DNA of 64,000 nt, taken from positions 124,001 through 188,000 of the forward strand of contig JAKEKT010000048.1 of NCBI GenBank assembly GCA_021495925.1, written 5' to 3'. Made by a program: the position numbers and the translations under genes. Below, one piece after another: positions 54,947 to 64,000 of the stretch; position 1 is the stretch's first letter; each line of letters starts with the position of its first letter. The DNA is from Diplodia intermedia. Its lineage: Eukaryota > Ascomycota > Dothideomycetes > Botryosphaeriales > Botryosphaeriaceae. The notes beneath the pieces are model-generated. The model was not told the DNA's origin. It worked only from the letters and a program-made list of their open reading frames with translations, and ran no database searches.

Positions 54947-55966
54947 TCAGGCTTGTTCCGCACAAGGTCCGATAAAGGTCTTTTTAGCTTTCTTGGAGCT
55001 AGCACGCGGTTCCTCCTCCTCCAGCACCTCTTTGACGGTAAGCTCAGGCCACTGCTCTTTGAGCGTCTCGGCCAGAAACCGGATGCCCCATTCCTCGCAA
55101 GGACGGTGCCCCACACAGATGGCCGGCATGTTGGCAGCAGCTGCAGCCTCCAGGCCGTAGTCTCGCGCGGCGCCCGTCAAATAAAGCACGCTCGAGGCGT
55201 CGTCGTGGTCGCCGATCCACTTCGCCTCCTTGGCAGCACGAACAACGCGATCGATTTCCTCGGGGTGGAAGGCATTCATGATGGCGATGACGGCAATTCG
55301 AGAATCAGATCCGAGGGCTGCTCCGGCGGGCAGATGCAGGTCGCCGGCGCCAGCAAACTCTCGCCTCACGGCGTCTGTCAGGCTCCCCAACGAAGGATTC
55401 ACGCCGGGACGGACTCTCGCGACAATACCGATTCTCCGCTGGGGATCGCCCTTGTAGCCTTGGATGCAGAGAGCGCTCTGGACATGGAGACCGAGACGGC
55501 CTGCCAGAGTGAGGTTATAGCCCACGGTCAGGTACATGTCGAGAGAGGTGTGGCTGGCGATGACAAGCGTGCCCTCGGGGACGGCGCGTCTGTTGAGTTG
55601 CCATGGCCGGTGGAGGACGCAGACAGGTGGCGGGCTGGTGGATGAGGGAGCGTTGAGAGCTGTGTATACACCTGGAGTGGGTGCGACGCTCAGTACGACG
55701 CGGGAGACAATGGCGCGAGAAGGGTTGTAGGCAGGATGGCGGGGGGTGTGGTAGAGGAAGTTGACGTCGTTCGCCATTGGCGGCAAAAGACTGGATAGAA
55801 ATTGCGTGACACTGGAATGAGAGGGTGGACCGCCATGCGGAGTCAATACACTGAAGGTTTCCTGCTTCATGGTTTTCGGCACAACGTGTTGTAGGAGCGG
55901 TGTACGGTGGTGCTTTTTCATCGTGTGTACCACTGAGCTGGCGCCGCTCCCCAACGTGATCTCCAC
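54947..55966 (-). CDS. NIF3-like (DUF34) protein
   Basis: A single exon; 339 aa from the ATG at 55966. Internal ATGs (MKKHHR, MKQETF, MANDVN) could be the true start. Family resemblance: the VLHRPW stretch where NIF3 proteins have HHP, VIASHTSLDM (the HTxxD metal motif), GIVARV, SVLYLTGAARDYGLEAAAAANM and CVGHRPCEEWGIRFLAETLKE (the GHxxxE motif). NIF3 proteins are widespread dinuclear-metal proteins of uncertain function, possibly in nucleotide or metal metabolism. The first histidine motif is altered (HR rather than HP), so one metal site may differ. The C terminus is Lys-rich. Confidence 0.7.
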   Translation of the reverse strand: MEITLGSGASSVVHTMKKHHRTPLLQHVVPKTMKQETFSVLTPHGGPPSHSSVTQFLSSLLPPMANDVNFLYHTPRHPAYNPSRAIVSRVVLSVAPTPGVYTALNAPSSTSPPPVCVLHRPWQLNRRAVPEGTLVIASHTSLDMYLTVGYNLTLAGRLGLHVQSALCIQGYKGDPQRRIGIVARVRPGVNPSLGSLTDAVRREFAGAGDLHLPAGAALGSDSRIAVIAIMNAFHPEEIDRVVRAAKEAKWIGDHDDASSVLYLTGAARDYGLEAAAAANMPAICVGHRPCEEWGIRFLAETLKEQWPELTVKEVLEEEEPRASSKKAKKTFIGPCAEQA

Positions 55967-56767
55967 AAGACGTCATCGGCGCCGGCTCACAGCATTGATC
56001 CATTCATTGGCTTGCACTTGGCTCGTCGTTTGTGACGTGGCCTGAATTCTCCGCTGAATGATCATCGAGACTGGTGCTATCATGCCCCACCACAGACTCT
56101 GGTGCACTCGACGGTCCTTGTGCGCGCAAATGCAGAACGGCACAAGGGCAGGGGAGGTGGCGATCGCCAAGCATCCCTGAGGCCGATCGCAGCTTTTGCG
56201 ATGGCCGCAAACCCTCCATCATCCCATCGCTAATTTCGACCGCCGAACTAGCGGAGCCCTGTCACTTCGACGGCCATGGGTTCTAGCTCACCTCCTAGCG
56301 CCCAATCACTCCATTCCGTCCGCAAGCACCCCAGTAGTAGTAGAATGTACACGAAGGCCCTTTCAAGTCTGGGGCTCGCCCTCTGGCGACGGACGATCAA
56401 AAGCGGAGCCAATCTCAGCAGAGTGAGACGATCTGCAGATGCTGCCTGGACAACGACGAAGAGCGGCAGATGCAGCGCTGCGCTGACTGGCTTGTTGCCT
56501 GGCTCGGCACGTGACAGCGTGCTCCTCCAGGCGCCAGCTCGCGTCTGACCTTGGACGCGAAGACGTAGTGCTGACCTACTTAAGAAGCCACTACCCATCG
56601 GCTTCAATGGATGTCCCCCATCACATCGCTTTCCGCGCCTGTGCTTCTCCGGCACTTTGTGTGCTGTCGATTCCTCTAAGCCTACACGTCATTGGGCTTC
56701 CCCACTTCAGCTACCCAAGCTCTCCTCCACCCACTCTTTCGACTCCCCATCTCCTATACCAAACACG
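55967..56767. other. Divergent intergenic
   Basis: About 800 bp between the NIF3-like gene and the ankyrin gene. The last 100 bp are pyrimidine-rich with several CCCA/CTCC blocks, as in a 5' leader. No gene recognised. Confidence 0.4.
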
Positions 56768-59700
56768 ATGGCCTCTGCAGCAGCACCCTCGGTCCTGCCC
56801 GAGGTGCCCGTGAAGCACGATGACTTCCTCTCCTACGTTGCCGCTCACCCCGATTCTCCCATGACGGAGCTCATTGATCCGTACAAACAATACGACTCGA
56901 AGATTCGGGAAGTCTTTGCTCAAGAGTCAGACCATCCCGCTCTCGATGACAGGTTCCTCAACGTCACGCCTGTGTTTGCTGGTCAGGAAGCCAATGCCAA
57001 GATTCGAGCGCGAAACCTCGCCGCCGAGTCTGAGGCTGAGAAGGAAAAGTACATCATGCCTCTCGATGCAGACCAGCGGAAACCCAGCGGCAGCCCCGCA
57101 GTCGTTCAGTCCTTGAAGGAATTCCAGACCAACTTCAACATCTTCTCCGAGTCTTCTCTCGTCGACATGGATTGGAGTAATGTCGTAGCAGTGAGTACAC
57201 CGGCCGGCTTGTACACTTGCCGAGCCTTCACTGACAGAACCAGGCTGGGAGTTCAGTCGTTACGCCGCTTCTGCCGGTCCCGAAGGAGTACTCAGGCTCG
57301 AAGCGATCGCTTCGCCAGTATTACCATGAAGTTGTTGCCCCTGCCTCTGACGTGGACCTTTTCCTCTACGGCCTGAGCGAAGAAAAGGCCCTGGAGAAGA
57401 TCAAGCAGATTGAGCAAAAAGTAAAGGACAGCATCCTCTCCGAGACTACAACAGTCCGCACGAAGCATTGCATTACTATCGCCAGCCAGTATCCGACGCG
57501 CCACGTTCAAATCGTTCTTCGAATCTACAAATCTGTCGCAGAAATACTCACGGGGTTCGATGTAGATGCGTCCTGTGCTGCCTACGATGGCAAGCAGGTG
57601 TATGCTTCCCCTCGCGCACTTGCCGCATATATGACGCAGATCAACACAGTCGACCTTACCCGCCGCTCTCCTTCATACGAGAACCGATTGTCCAAATACT
57701 CCCACAGGGGCTTCGAGGTGTACTGGCCCAATCTCGATCGATCCAGAATCGATCCAACCATCTTTGAGCGCAACTTTGCCCGAACTGTGGGGCTTGCTCG
57801 CCTGCTCGTTTTGGAAAAGCTCCCCAGCTCCACAGACCGCGACAACTACATGGATCAACGCCGAAGCGAGAGGGGGCGGCCGGCAATCAACCGTTACGCC
57901 CAGGCAGCCCGCGGCCTGAGAGGAAATATCAAAGACAAGTATGAGGACGAAGTTGCCGAATGGGTCGAGGAGGACGAGGTGGCCGACTACCACACTTTCA
58001 CCATTCCTTACGGGGAGAAATTCCATGCTCGGAAAATCGAGAAGCTACTGTACACCAAAGATTTACTGTTGAATTCCGAGTGGAACAAGCCTCGAGACCG
58101 CGAAGTGCACCTGCACCGTCACCCGGCCTTCTTTGGCAACGCCGAAGACATCTTCTACGACTGCTGTGGCTACTGTCCGAAGCCGGAAACGCCCGAGGAA
58201 GAGGAGGTTGCTGAGGAAGAAGGCAAGATTTATGTGTTTGGGAAGATCTCGTTCATCAAAGATGACCCGGGTCGCCAGACCATCGGCAGCTTCAATCCTC
58301 TCACAGATAACGATTGGACGGAAATGGCATATGTCGGCAACACCGCTCGACTGTGCCAGGCGATTGTCGATGGCGATGTATACCATGTCGAAGATTGGCT
58401 CGCCCAGGAAGACGCCGACCCCAACTGCCGCGACTATACCGGACGGACTCCTCTGCACCTTGCCTGCCATTCATCCTCCCCTGAGATAGTCCAGCGCCTC
58501 GTTGATGCAGGTGCTCGCATGGTCGCTCGTTTGGCTGATGGCCGCACCGCACTTCATCTCGCAGCTGCCCGGGGAAGTGTGGAAATTGCGAGGATATTGA
58601 TGAAGAGGAGCGAGGCAAACGAAGAAGAGGAGGCCAAGAAAGTGGAATTGCGCCGAAAAGCAAGAATCGCGGCAAAGGAAGCTACAGATCCCACTGCCTC
58701 CAAGAGTCCCTCGGACACTAAGGCAGATTCTGACGAGGAAGACGCCGAGATGATCGACAGAGAGGATGATGAAGACGTGGAAATGAAATCGACAACCACT
58801 GGATCTTTTGTCAATGTCAAGAAGGTTGATGAGCCTGATGAGAATGACAACCTGCCGGAGGATAACGAGGAAGAGCCTGATGTTTACGACGTTAACGTAT
58901 TGGCTTGGGACACACCCAGCTCCCCCTTACACCTAGCCATTTTCAATGGCCACTCCGAGGTTGTCAGGGAGCTAGTCCAATCCTTCGGGGCTGACTCGAT
59001 CTTGCCAGTCAAGCTTCTCAACAGTTACACAAAGAAGCCTTCGGCAGCAATCCTGACTCTATGCCTCGCAACGCACCTGCCCTTGGACAGGGCCAAGGAG
59101 ATGATTGGCGTACTCCTGGAGCTTGGGGCATCTTCTGCGCAAGCAGACCTACATGGCGTCACTGCTTTCCATCGTTTCACGGCCCAGCAAACAGAGCTGA
59201 TGCAAGCGCTGCTTGACTATGATCTGCCCGGGGCGAAGCGCGCACTCAACCACTTGGTATGTGCTGGTCATGGGTACCGTCCTTTTGCCATAGGCCCGCT
59301 TCAAACATCAATCGACTCCAAGAACATTTCCTTGGCGCTCAAACTCCTGGACATGGGAGCTAGGCCGGAAGTCGGATTCCAAGAGTTTGTGGATGCCTGG
59401 ATCTCGATGCGGGATTCGTACGTTGACAAGGACAACACGGAAAGGAATCTCGAGACTTTCCGAGAAAATGTTCAACAGCCGATCGTCGTGGCTGCCCTCA
59501 ACGAACTGCCTGCCGTCGTGTCGAAACTCCTTCAGCACGGGGCCGACCCAAACACACTAACGTCCAATGGCTGGCAGGCCGTTCAGGAAGGCCGTACGTA
59601 TGGAAGAGACGACGCACAGAGCCTGCTTGATCTCGTGCGTGAGAAGCTAAAAAACCTTCGAGCATACGACGACAAAGTCGATATCAAGCTTCCGAAGCCA

Positions 59701-62308
59701 GCCTTTGAAGGCTCCGGTCAAGAGTACATCGATGGCTACGAGGACGGCAGTTATCAGCAATGGGTAGCTGTTCAAGTGGTGCAACGAGCACTACGAGACT
59801 ACGAATCTTCCATGGAGCGTTACAGGAAAGAAGTCCAAGATGCTCAGGAGAGAAAGGGTCTCAAGGAGAAAAAGGAGGCTGTAGATGAGCTTTGCCGCCA
59901 GTTCGAGGGCGTCGAGAAAGAACTTTTGGCGAAGGGAGCAAAGACATTTGCGGAGTTGCACCCGGACTCAGCCCCGAAGAAGCGTACCCTGAGCCCTGAC
60001 TTGGATGAACCAAGAGAGAAGAAGGAACCGTGGAAAGTTGAATTCAATTTCAGAATCCCGGACTTGACTGACAAGAAGAGGGAAGGCTACGTCAGCTTGT
60101 AAGTTTAAATAGTTACCACTGACATGAAACACTGACCCCTTCTAGCGAATAAGGATACCTACTGACACGAAACTGCTTCCTAGATTCGATGCTGCCTGGA
60201 AGGGAGACTTGCTTGCTATCAAAAGACTCACACTGACATTCTGGGGGGAGTTGCGCGACCGATTTCCGCTCAAGATTGCCGTCTCCGACTCGGAAAATCT
60301 ATCTCCCCTTCAAGTTGCCGTCCTTCGTGGTCACATCGAATGCGCGCAAGGGATCTTGGAGATCGTCAAAGCCCAGTACAAGCCGAAGGAGAAGAAGAGT
60401 GAACGATACAGTATGGAGGAAGATGAAGATTCCGATTGCGAGTCAAGCCAGGCCAGCGAAGCAAGCGAGGATGATGACAAAATCAGAGTATTCCGGGAAA
60501 TCATCGATGACCAATTCACTGTCGACAACGTTGGGGAAGTCGCGACCCAGGTCCGAAGCCATGTGACTCCATTGGCTTTTCTGGATTGGGGTTGCGCAGT
60601 TCCTCGAGTCGATATGGCGAAGCAAGAGTCTTCGGTCACTGGTCTTGCTTCACATCCTCTTGCGGGTGAATGGGGGGTCGCCGAATCTAATGATCTCATC
60701 CAGTATGCCATCGAAAAGGACGATCTTGGCCTACTCAAGACCTTACTCCGGTGGGGCGCCGAATACACCGCGCAATACAGCAAGCCATCGGACGCTGAAG
60801 AAGCGACCGTCCCATTCTACACGCGGTCCGACGAGGATCTCGTGTTTGCGATGCGTCTCGGCCGCATCAGTTGCCTGGCCGAGCTCATCAAGCGGACAGG
60901 TGTCGGTCTTCCTCTGGACAAACTCATCAAGAGAAGTGGCGTTGAAATTGTCGAGAAACCCCGTTTCTATCAGGGGTTGTCCATTCACGGAAAGAAGCGA
61001 GCGGACTGGGCAGCGGCTGGAAGAGGAATAACCCCCAAGCAAGCGAGCGATGATCACCCCCCACTCCTCCAGGCTGCAAAGACAGGTAATCTCGAAGTTG
61101 TCGAATGGTTCCTGAGCGATGCCCCGGAAAGGTGCTATGGGGAATTCGCCGAGGAGAACAAGGCGGACAAGAGGCTGCAGCACCTGGCGAAAGCTCATGG
61201 TGGCATCAATAGGATGATCACCGAGTGGTTAGATCTACGACGTAAGTATCCTCCAGTCCAGCGTGGTCTACGATATGCTGAGAATGGTTCAATAGAGAAG
61301 CTTGTTCTCCACTGCGCCATCATGGCCCCTTGGAATTCCAATACGACGCCAAAACTTCTGGAATATCTCGTCCGAGTACTTCCAAAGACGCTAGAGGCAA
61401 AGGCAAACAGCACCGGCCAGACCCCACTTCACTTAGCGTTTGCGAATGGTCGCTTCGTCACCGCGAAAAAGCTCATTGCAGCTGGTGCAGACCAGACCTG
61501 CCGTGACAGCACATGGAACAACATCATACACGCTGTACTCGATTCCAGGAGCCACAAAGAAGCTGAGCTGTTCAAAATGCTGGAACTGGTTGATCGGCGT
61601 CTTCTTGAATCCTTGTTCACGGAACGAAACTCCGAGGCTGCAACCCCTTTGTCGCTTTGGCTGCAGTGGGCCGACGACTCGTCAGGAAATGTTCTGAAGC
61701 ATCTCCTTTCGTTATCCCCCACACTTGCAGAGCTCGACATGGTTGACGGTTCGGGCGACACGCCGCTGCACATTGTCACGAAGAACGGGTCGACCTCCCT
61801 CATGCGCATCATCATTGACCGACGCCCCGAGCTGCTATACCGCGAGGATGCGACAGGCCGCACACCTGCGGAAATGGCAGGGGACGCATGGACTTCAGAG
61901 TGCTTCGCGAAGCCACCCCAGATGCCTCGGGATCCGAGCGAGCAGTACTGGTATTGGCGCCAGGACGATGGAGCCGACCCCGTCCTCGGCCGACCTTCGC
62001 ATAGGTTTGTGTCGGATGATGGAGATGAGGAGAGCATTACCCCGTGGGAGTTGTGCCGTGAGCGCTGGGAAAGCGACAGCAAGGCGGGGGTCGTCAAGAG
62101 GAAGCTCGTGTCGCTCAACGAGGCCAACGAAGTCGCGCGACGCCTGGGAAAGAGGCAGAAGCACACACACGGACGTCGTAAACCCCAAGATGACGAGTCT
62201 GAGAGCCAGGGCGGGGAGGACAGTCCTCAGGACGAGGTTGCTTCATGGTATGGACCAACGTGGTGCGAGTTCGAGTACGACAAGGATGGCAAGCTCGTGG
62301 CGGAGTAG
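56768..62308 (+). CDS. Giant ankyrin-repeat protein
   Basis: Exons 56768-57190, 57244-60098 and 60184-62308, with a probable further intron at 61242-61295 (54 nt, a multiple of three), give 1800 aa unspliced or 1782 aa spliced. After an N-terminal domain of about 390 residues without a recognised fold, ankyrin repeats appear in groups: DYTGRTPLHLACHSSS and DGRTALHLAAARGSVEIARIL (about 540-610); SPLHLAIFNGHSEVVRELV (about 700); LLQAAKTGNLEVVEWFL; and GQTPLHLAFANGRFVTAKKLI, GDTPLHIVTKNGSTSLMRIII toward the end. They are separated by acidic linkers (EEDAEMIDREDDEDVEM; EDEDSDCESSQASEASEDDD). Probably a cytosolic or nuclear scaffold; no catalytic domain seen. Confidence 0.85.
61242..61295 (+). other. 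Probable in-frame intron in the ankyrin gene
   Basis: GTAAGT at the 5' end, TGCTGAGAATGG as a branch-like region, AATAG at the end. Its 54 nt contain no stop codon in the host frame, so both the spliced and the retained forms would be translated. Confidence 0.65.
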
Positions 62309-62609
62309 ACAAGGTCAGTCATGGAGAAGCGGGGTGGGAGAACGATAGCTTTCGAGATTGAAATGTCTAAGAGAGGAGCCGTAGCACGTTTACCGGAAAA
62401 TATGATAGCTTTTGAGAGAAAAGAAAATTTTCAAACACAGTTGTGAACCTCGGGGTATCTCAAGTGAGTGTTTCTTTGTAACCACACAGTCTTGACGAAA
62501 ACATTCGAGCTTAATTGCCAACAACGCACATACGCCACTGAGATACAGCCTCACCATGGCTCTATATCCAGCTTCGCCCACCGGATCTGGTGATCTTCGA
62601 ACTTGCCTC
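62309..62609. other. Convergent intergenic
   Basis: About 300 bp between the 3' ends of the ankyrin gene and NOP6. Nothing recognised. Confidence 0.4.
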
Positions 62610-63781
62610 TTATCTCCGCATCATAGCCAGGCGCGCGGGATGAATGCCGCCATTATCAGCGGAAGCCTCATCAGCGGCACCGTCGTACTGCGGTGGCCCC
62701 TGGTCGCCCACGGGCTGAGCATTGGCACCCTTGCCCGGTCCATGCTTGGCCTTCTTGTCTGCCCGCGTCTTTTCCTTGGCCTCCGCCTCAGCGCGTCGTT
62801 TGCGCTGCTCGTTGAGCCTCTCGTTCTTGTGCTTCAACTTCTCTTTGCGGGCTTCGGATTTGGCACCGCCGCCACCAGCACTGGAACACACGATGTCAGT
62901 CAAAGTGCTCCCTCATTGAGTCCGCTGCAGAGGCGCTTTATTACTCACGTCAGTTCGACATTAATCTTCCTCGCGGCGCTCTTGCCGTCGTCGAAGCTGG
63001 AGTGGTGGTACAGCTTGAGGCACGACTTCATGTAGTCGTAGCGGTCGAATTCGAGGAAAGCGAATCCTTTGCTCTTCTTGTTGTCATTGGTCATAGGAGC
63101 GCGGATGGAGGTAGGCGGCAGCTTGGCGAAATGTTTGGCGACGGAGTCTTTCGTGGCGGTGTATGGCAGGTTGCCGATGAAGACGATGAAGCGGGTCGCG
63201 GACTTGTCGTCGCCTTCGGGGACCGACTGGGAGTCCGACTCGGCGGGTGCGCTAGAGGTCTTTGCTTTTTTCTGCTTTTTCTCCTTGGTCGAATGTTCCG
63301 TTGTTGCTTGCTGCACATCGCCGTTGACAGGCTCGTCTGATGTCTCTTCGTGCTTCCTCTTCTTCGACTTTTCGGGCTTGGGTTCGTCGACGGTCTCGAT
63401 GGGCTTGGGCGCAATTGTGGGCGCATCGTCCGAGTTTTCGTTGGGGGGCTGGTCTTCGGCTGCGTCCACCTTGGCCTGCTCCCTCCTCGCCTTCTTCTCG
63501 AGTCTCTCCTGCTTACTCTTCTTGTACTTGTTCTCCTTCTTCTCCTTCTTTTCTTTCTTGTCCTTTTCAGACTTGTCTTTCTTTTCTTCCTTTTCCTTCT
63601 TCTTCTTCGCCTTCTTCTCTTTCCTCTCCTCCTTCCAGCGCTTCTTCACGACGGCGTCGTCGACAACGTCGACAGTCGTGTCCGCAACCGCATCGTCCGA
63701 CGCGGGGACGACGCCCTCGGGCTTCTCCTTCTTGGACTTACCCGACGAGGCCTTCTTGCTGCTCTTCTCGGATTTTGACAT
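62610..63781 (-). CDS. NOP6: Nucleolar RNA-binding protein Nop6
   Basis: Two exons (63781-62949, 62880-62610), 367 aa. The first 190 residues are extremely Lys/Glu-rich with nuclear-signal-like runs. One RRM follows at about 195-275: FIVFIGNLPYTATKDSVAKHF (RNP2), then KKSKGFAFLEFDRYDYMKSCL (RNP1). The tail is again basic (RKEKLKHKNERLNEQRKRR) and ends HPARLAMMRR. This layout is that of yeast Nop6, which acts in early 40S subunit assembly with snR-guided processing. The start MSKSEKSSKK is chosen over the longer open frame because it begins the basic domain and follows a promoter-like stretch. Confidence 0.88.
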
Positions 63782-64000
63782 GATTGCGACTGGAGGAGTT
63801 TTGGAGGTTGAAGGAAAAAGATTGCGACAGGCGGGCGCATAATGGCTGGGAAATTTCCAGAGCGGTGTGGATTTTAGGCCGGCAGAATCCATCTCACCGC
63901 TCGGCCGAGGCGTCTCCGCAAACTCGAGCTTGGCCACCACCACCCGACGCCTCTCTTCTGCTTCCTCACGCCATTGAGCTTCGGTCCACAGCAATGCAGG
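63782..64000. other. 5' flank of NOP6
   Basis: Only 219 bp remain before the window edge. The reductase-free frame here is open but not protein-like; treated as promoter. Confidence 0.35.

Overview
The window is nuclear DNA of a filamentous ascomycete (Pezizomycotina, probably a Dothideomycete; the class is an inference from gene content and style). Protein genes carry short introns of 47-68 nt with GTAAGT-like donors, CTAAC/CTGAC branch sites and YAG acceptors. Several genes are recognisably fungal: a trifunctional-looking ATP sulfurylase with an APS-kinase-like tail, Mgr2, Sec2, Nop6, Lrp1 and a SLMAP/Far10-type FHA protein. There is no operon structure. Genes are mostly single units, several with divergent (shared-promoter) or convergent neighbours.

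Layout. 0.4-0.6 kb: a doubly interrupted tRNA-Pro gene. 1.1-6.6 kb: a UFL1-like protein (-), mitochondrial ribosomal protein uS14m (+), an Arb2-domain protein (+). 8.0-12.0 kb: PAPS reductase and ATP sulfurylase in tandem, two steps of sulfate assimilation. 12-15 kb: gene-free, filled with palindromic repeats. 15-21.7 kb: a large EGF-like membrane protein (-) and a low-complexity protein (+). 21.7-27.8 kb: a repeat-rich, almost gene-free stretch holding two more tRNA-Pro genes and one small hypothetical gene. 27.8-39.1 kb: SET-domain methyltransferase, COQ4, PDCD5/Sdd2, SEC2, ketopantoate reductase, LRP1. 39.9-42.2 kb: two unknown coiled-coil proteins separated by a palindromic element. 42.9-50.9 kb: PA-TM-RING ubiquitin ligase, aquaporin, an EI24/RRT8-type membrane protein, Mgr2. 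51.8-64 kb: FHA/STRIPAK protein, NIF3-like protein, a giant ankyrin protein, Nop6.

The most striking observation is that all three tRNA genes in the window are tRNA-Pro (two CGG, one AGG) and each carries two introns. One is the usual intron 3' of the anticodon (between positions 37 and 38). The second, 51-56 nt, lies inside the T-loop between positions 57 and 58 and looks like a spliceosomal intron: GTAAG at the 5' end, ACTAAC near the 3' end, AG at the end. Removing both introns leaves a cloverleaf with perfect acceptor and T stems, followed by a poly-T Pol III terminator. The T-loop intron splits the natural B-box promoter, yet each intron contains its own GTTCGANNC B-box match, so the intron may supply the promoter of the gene that it interrupts.

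A second recurring structure is a family of palindromic foldback elements (about 220-240 bp, at least ten recognisable copies), most of them in intergenic space between convergent genes.
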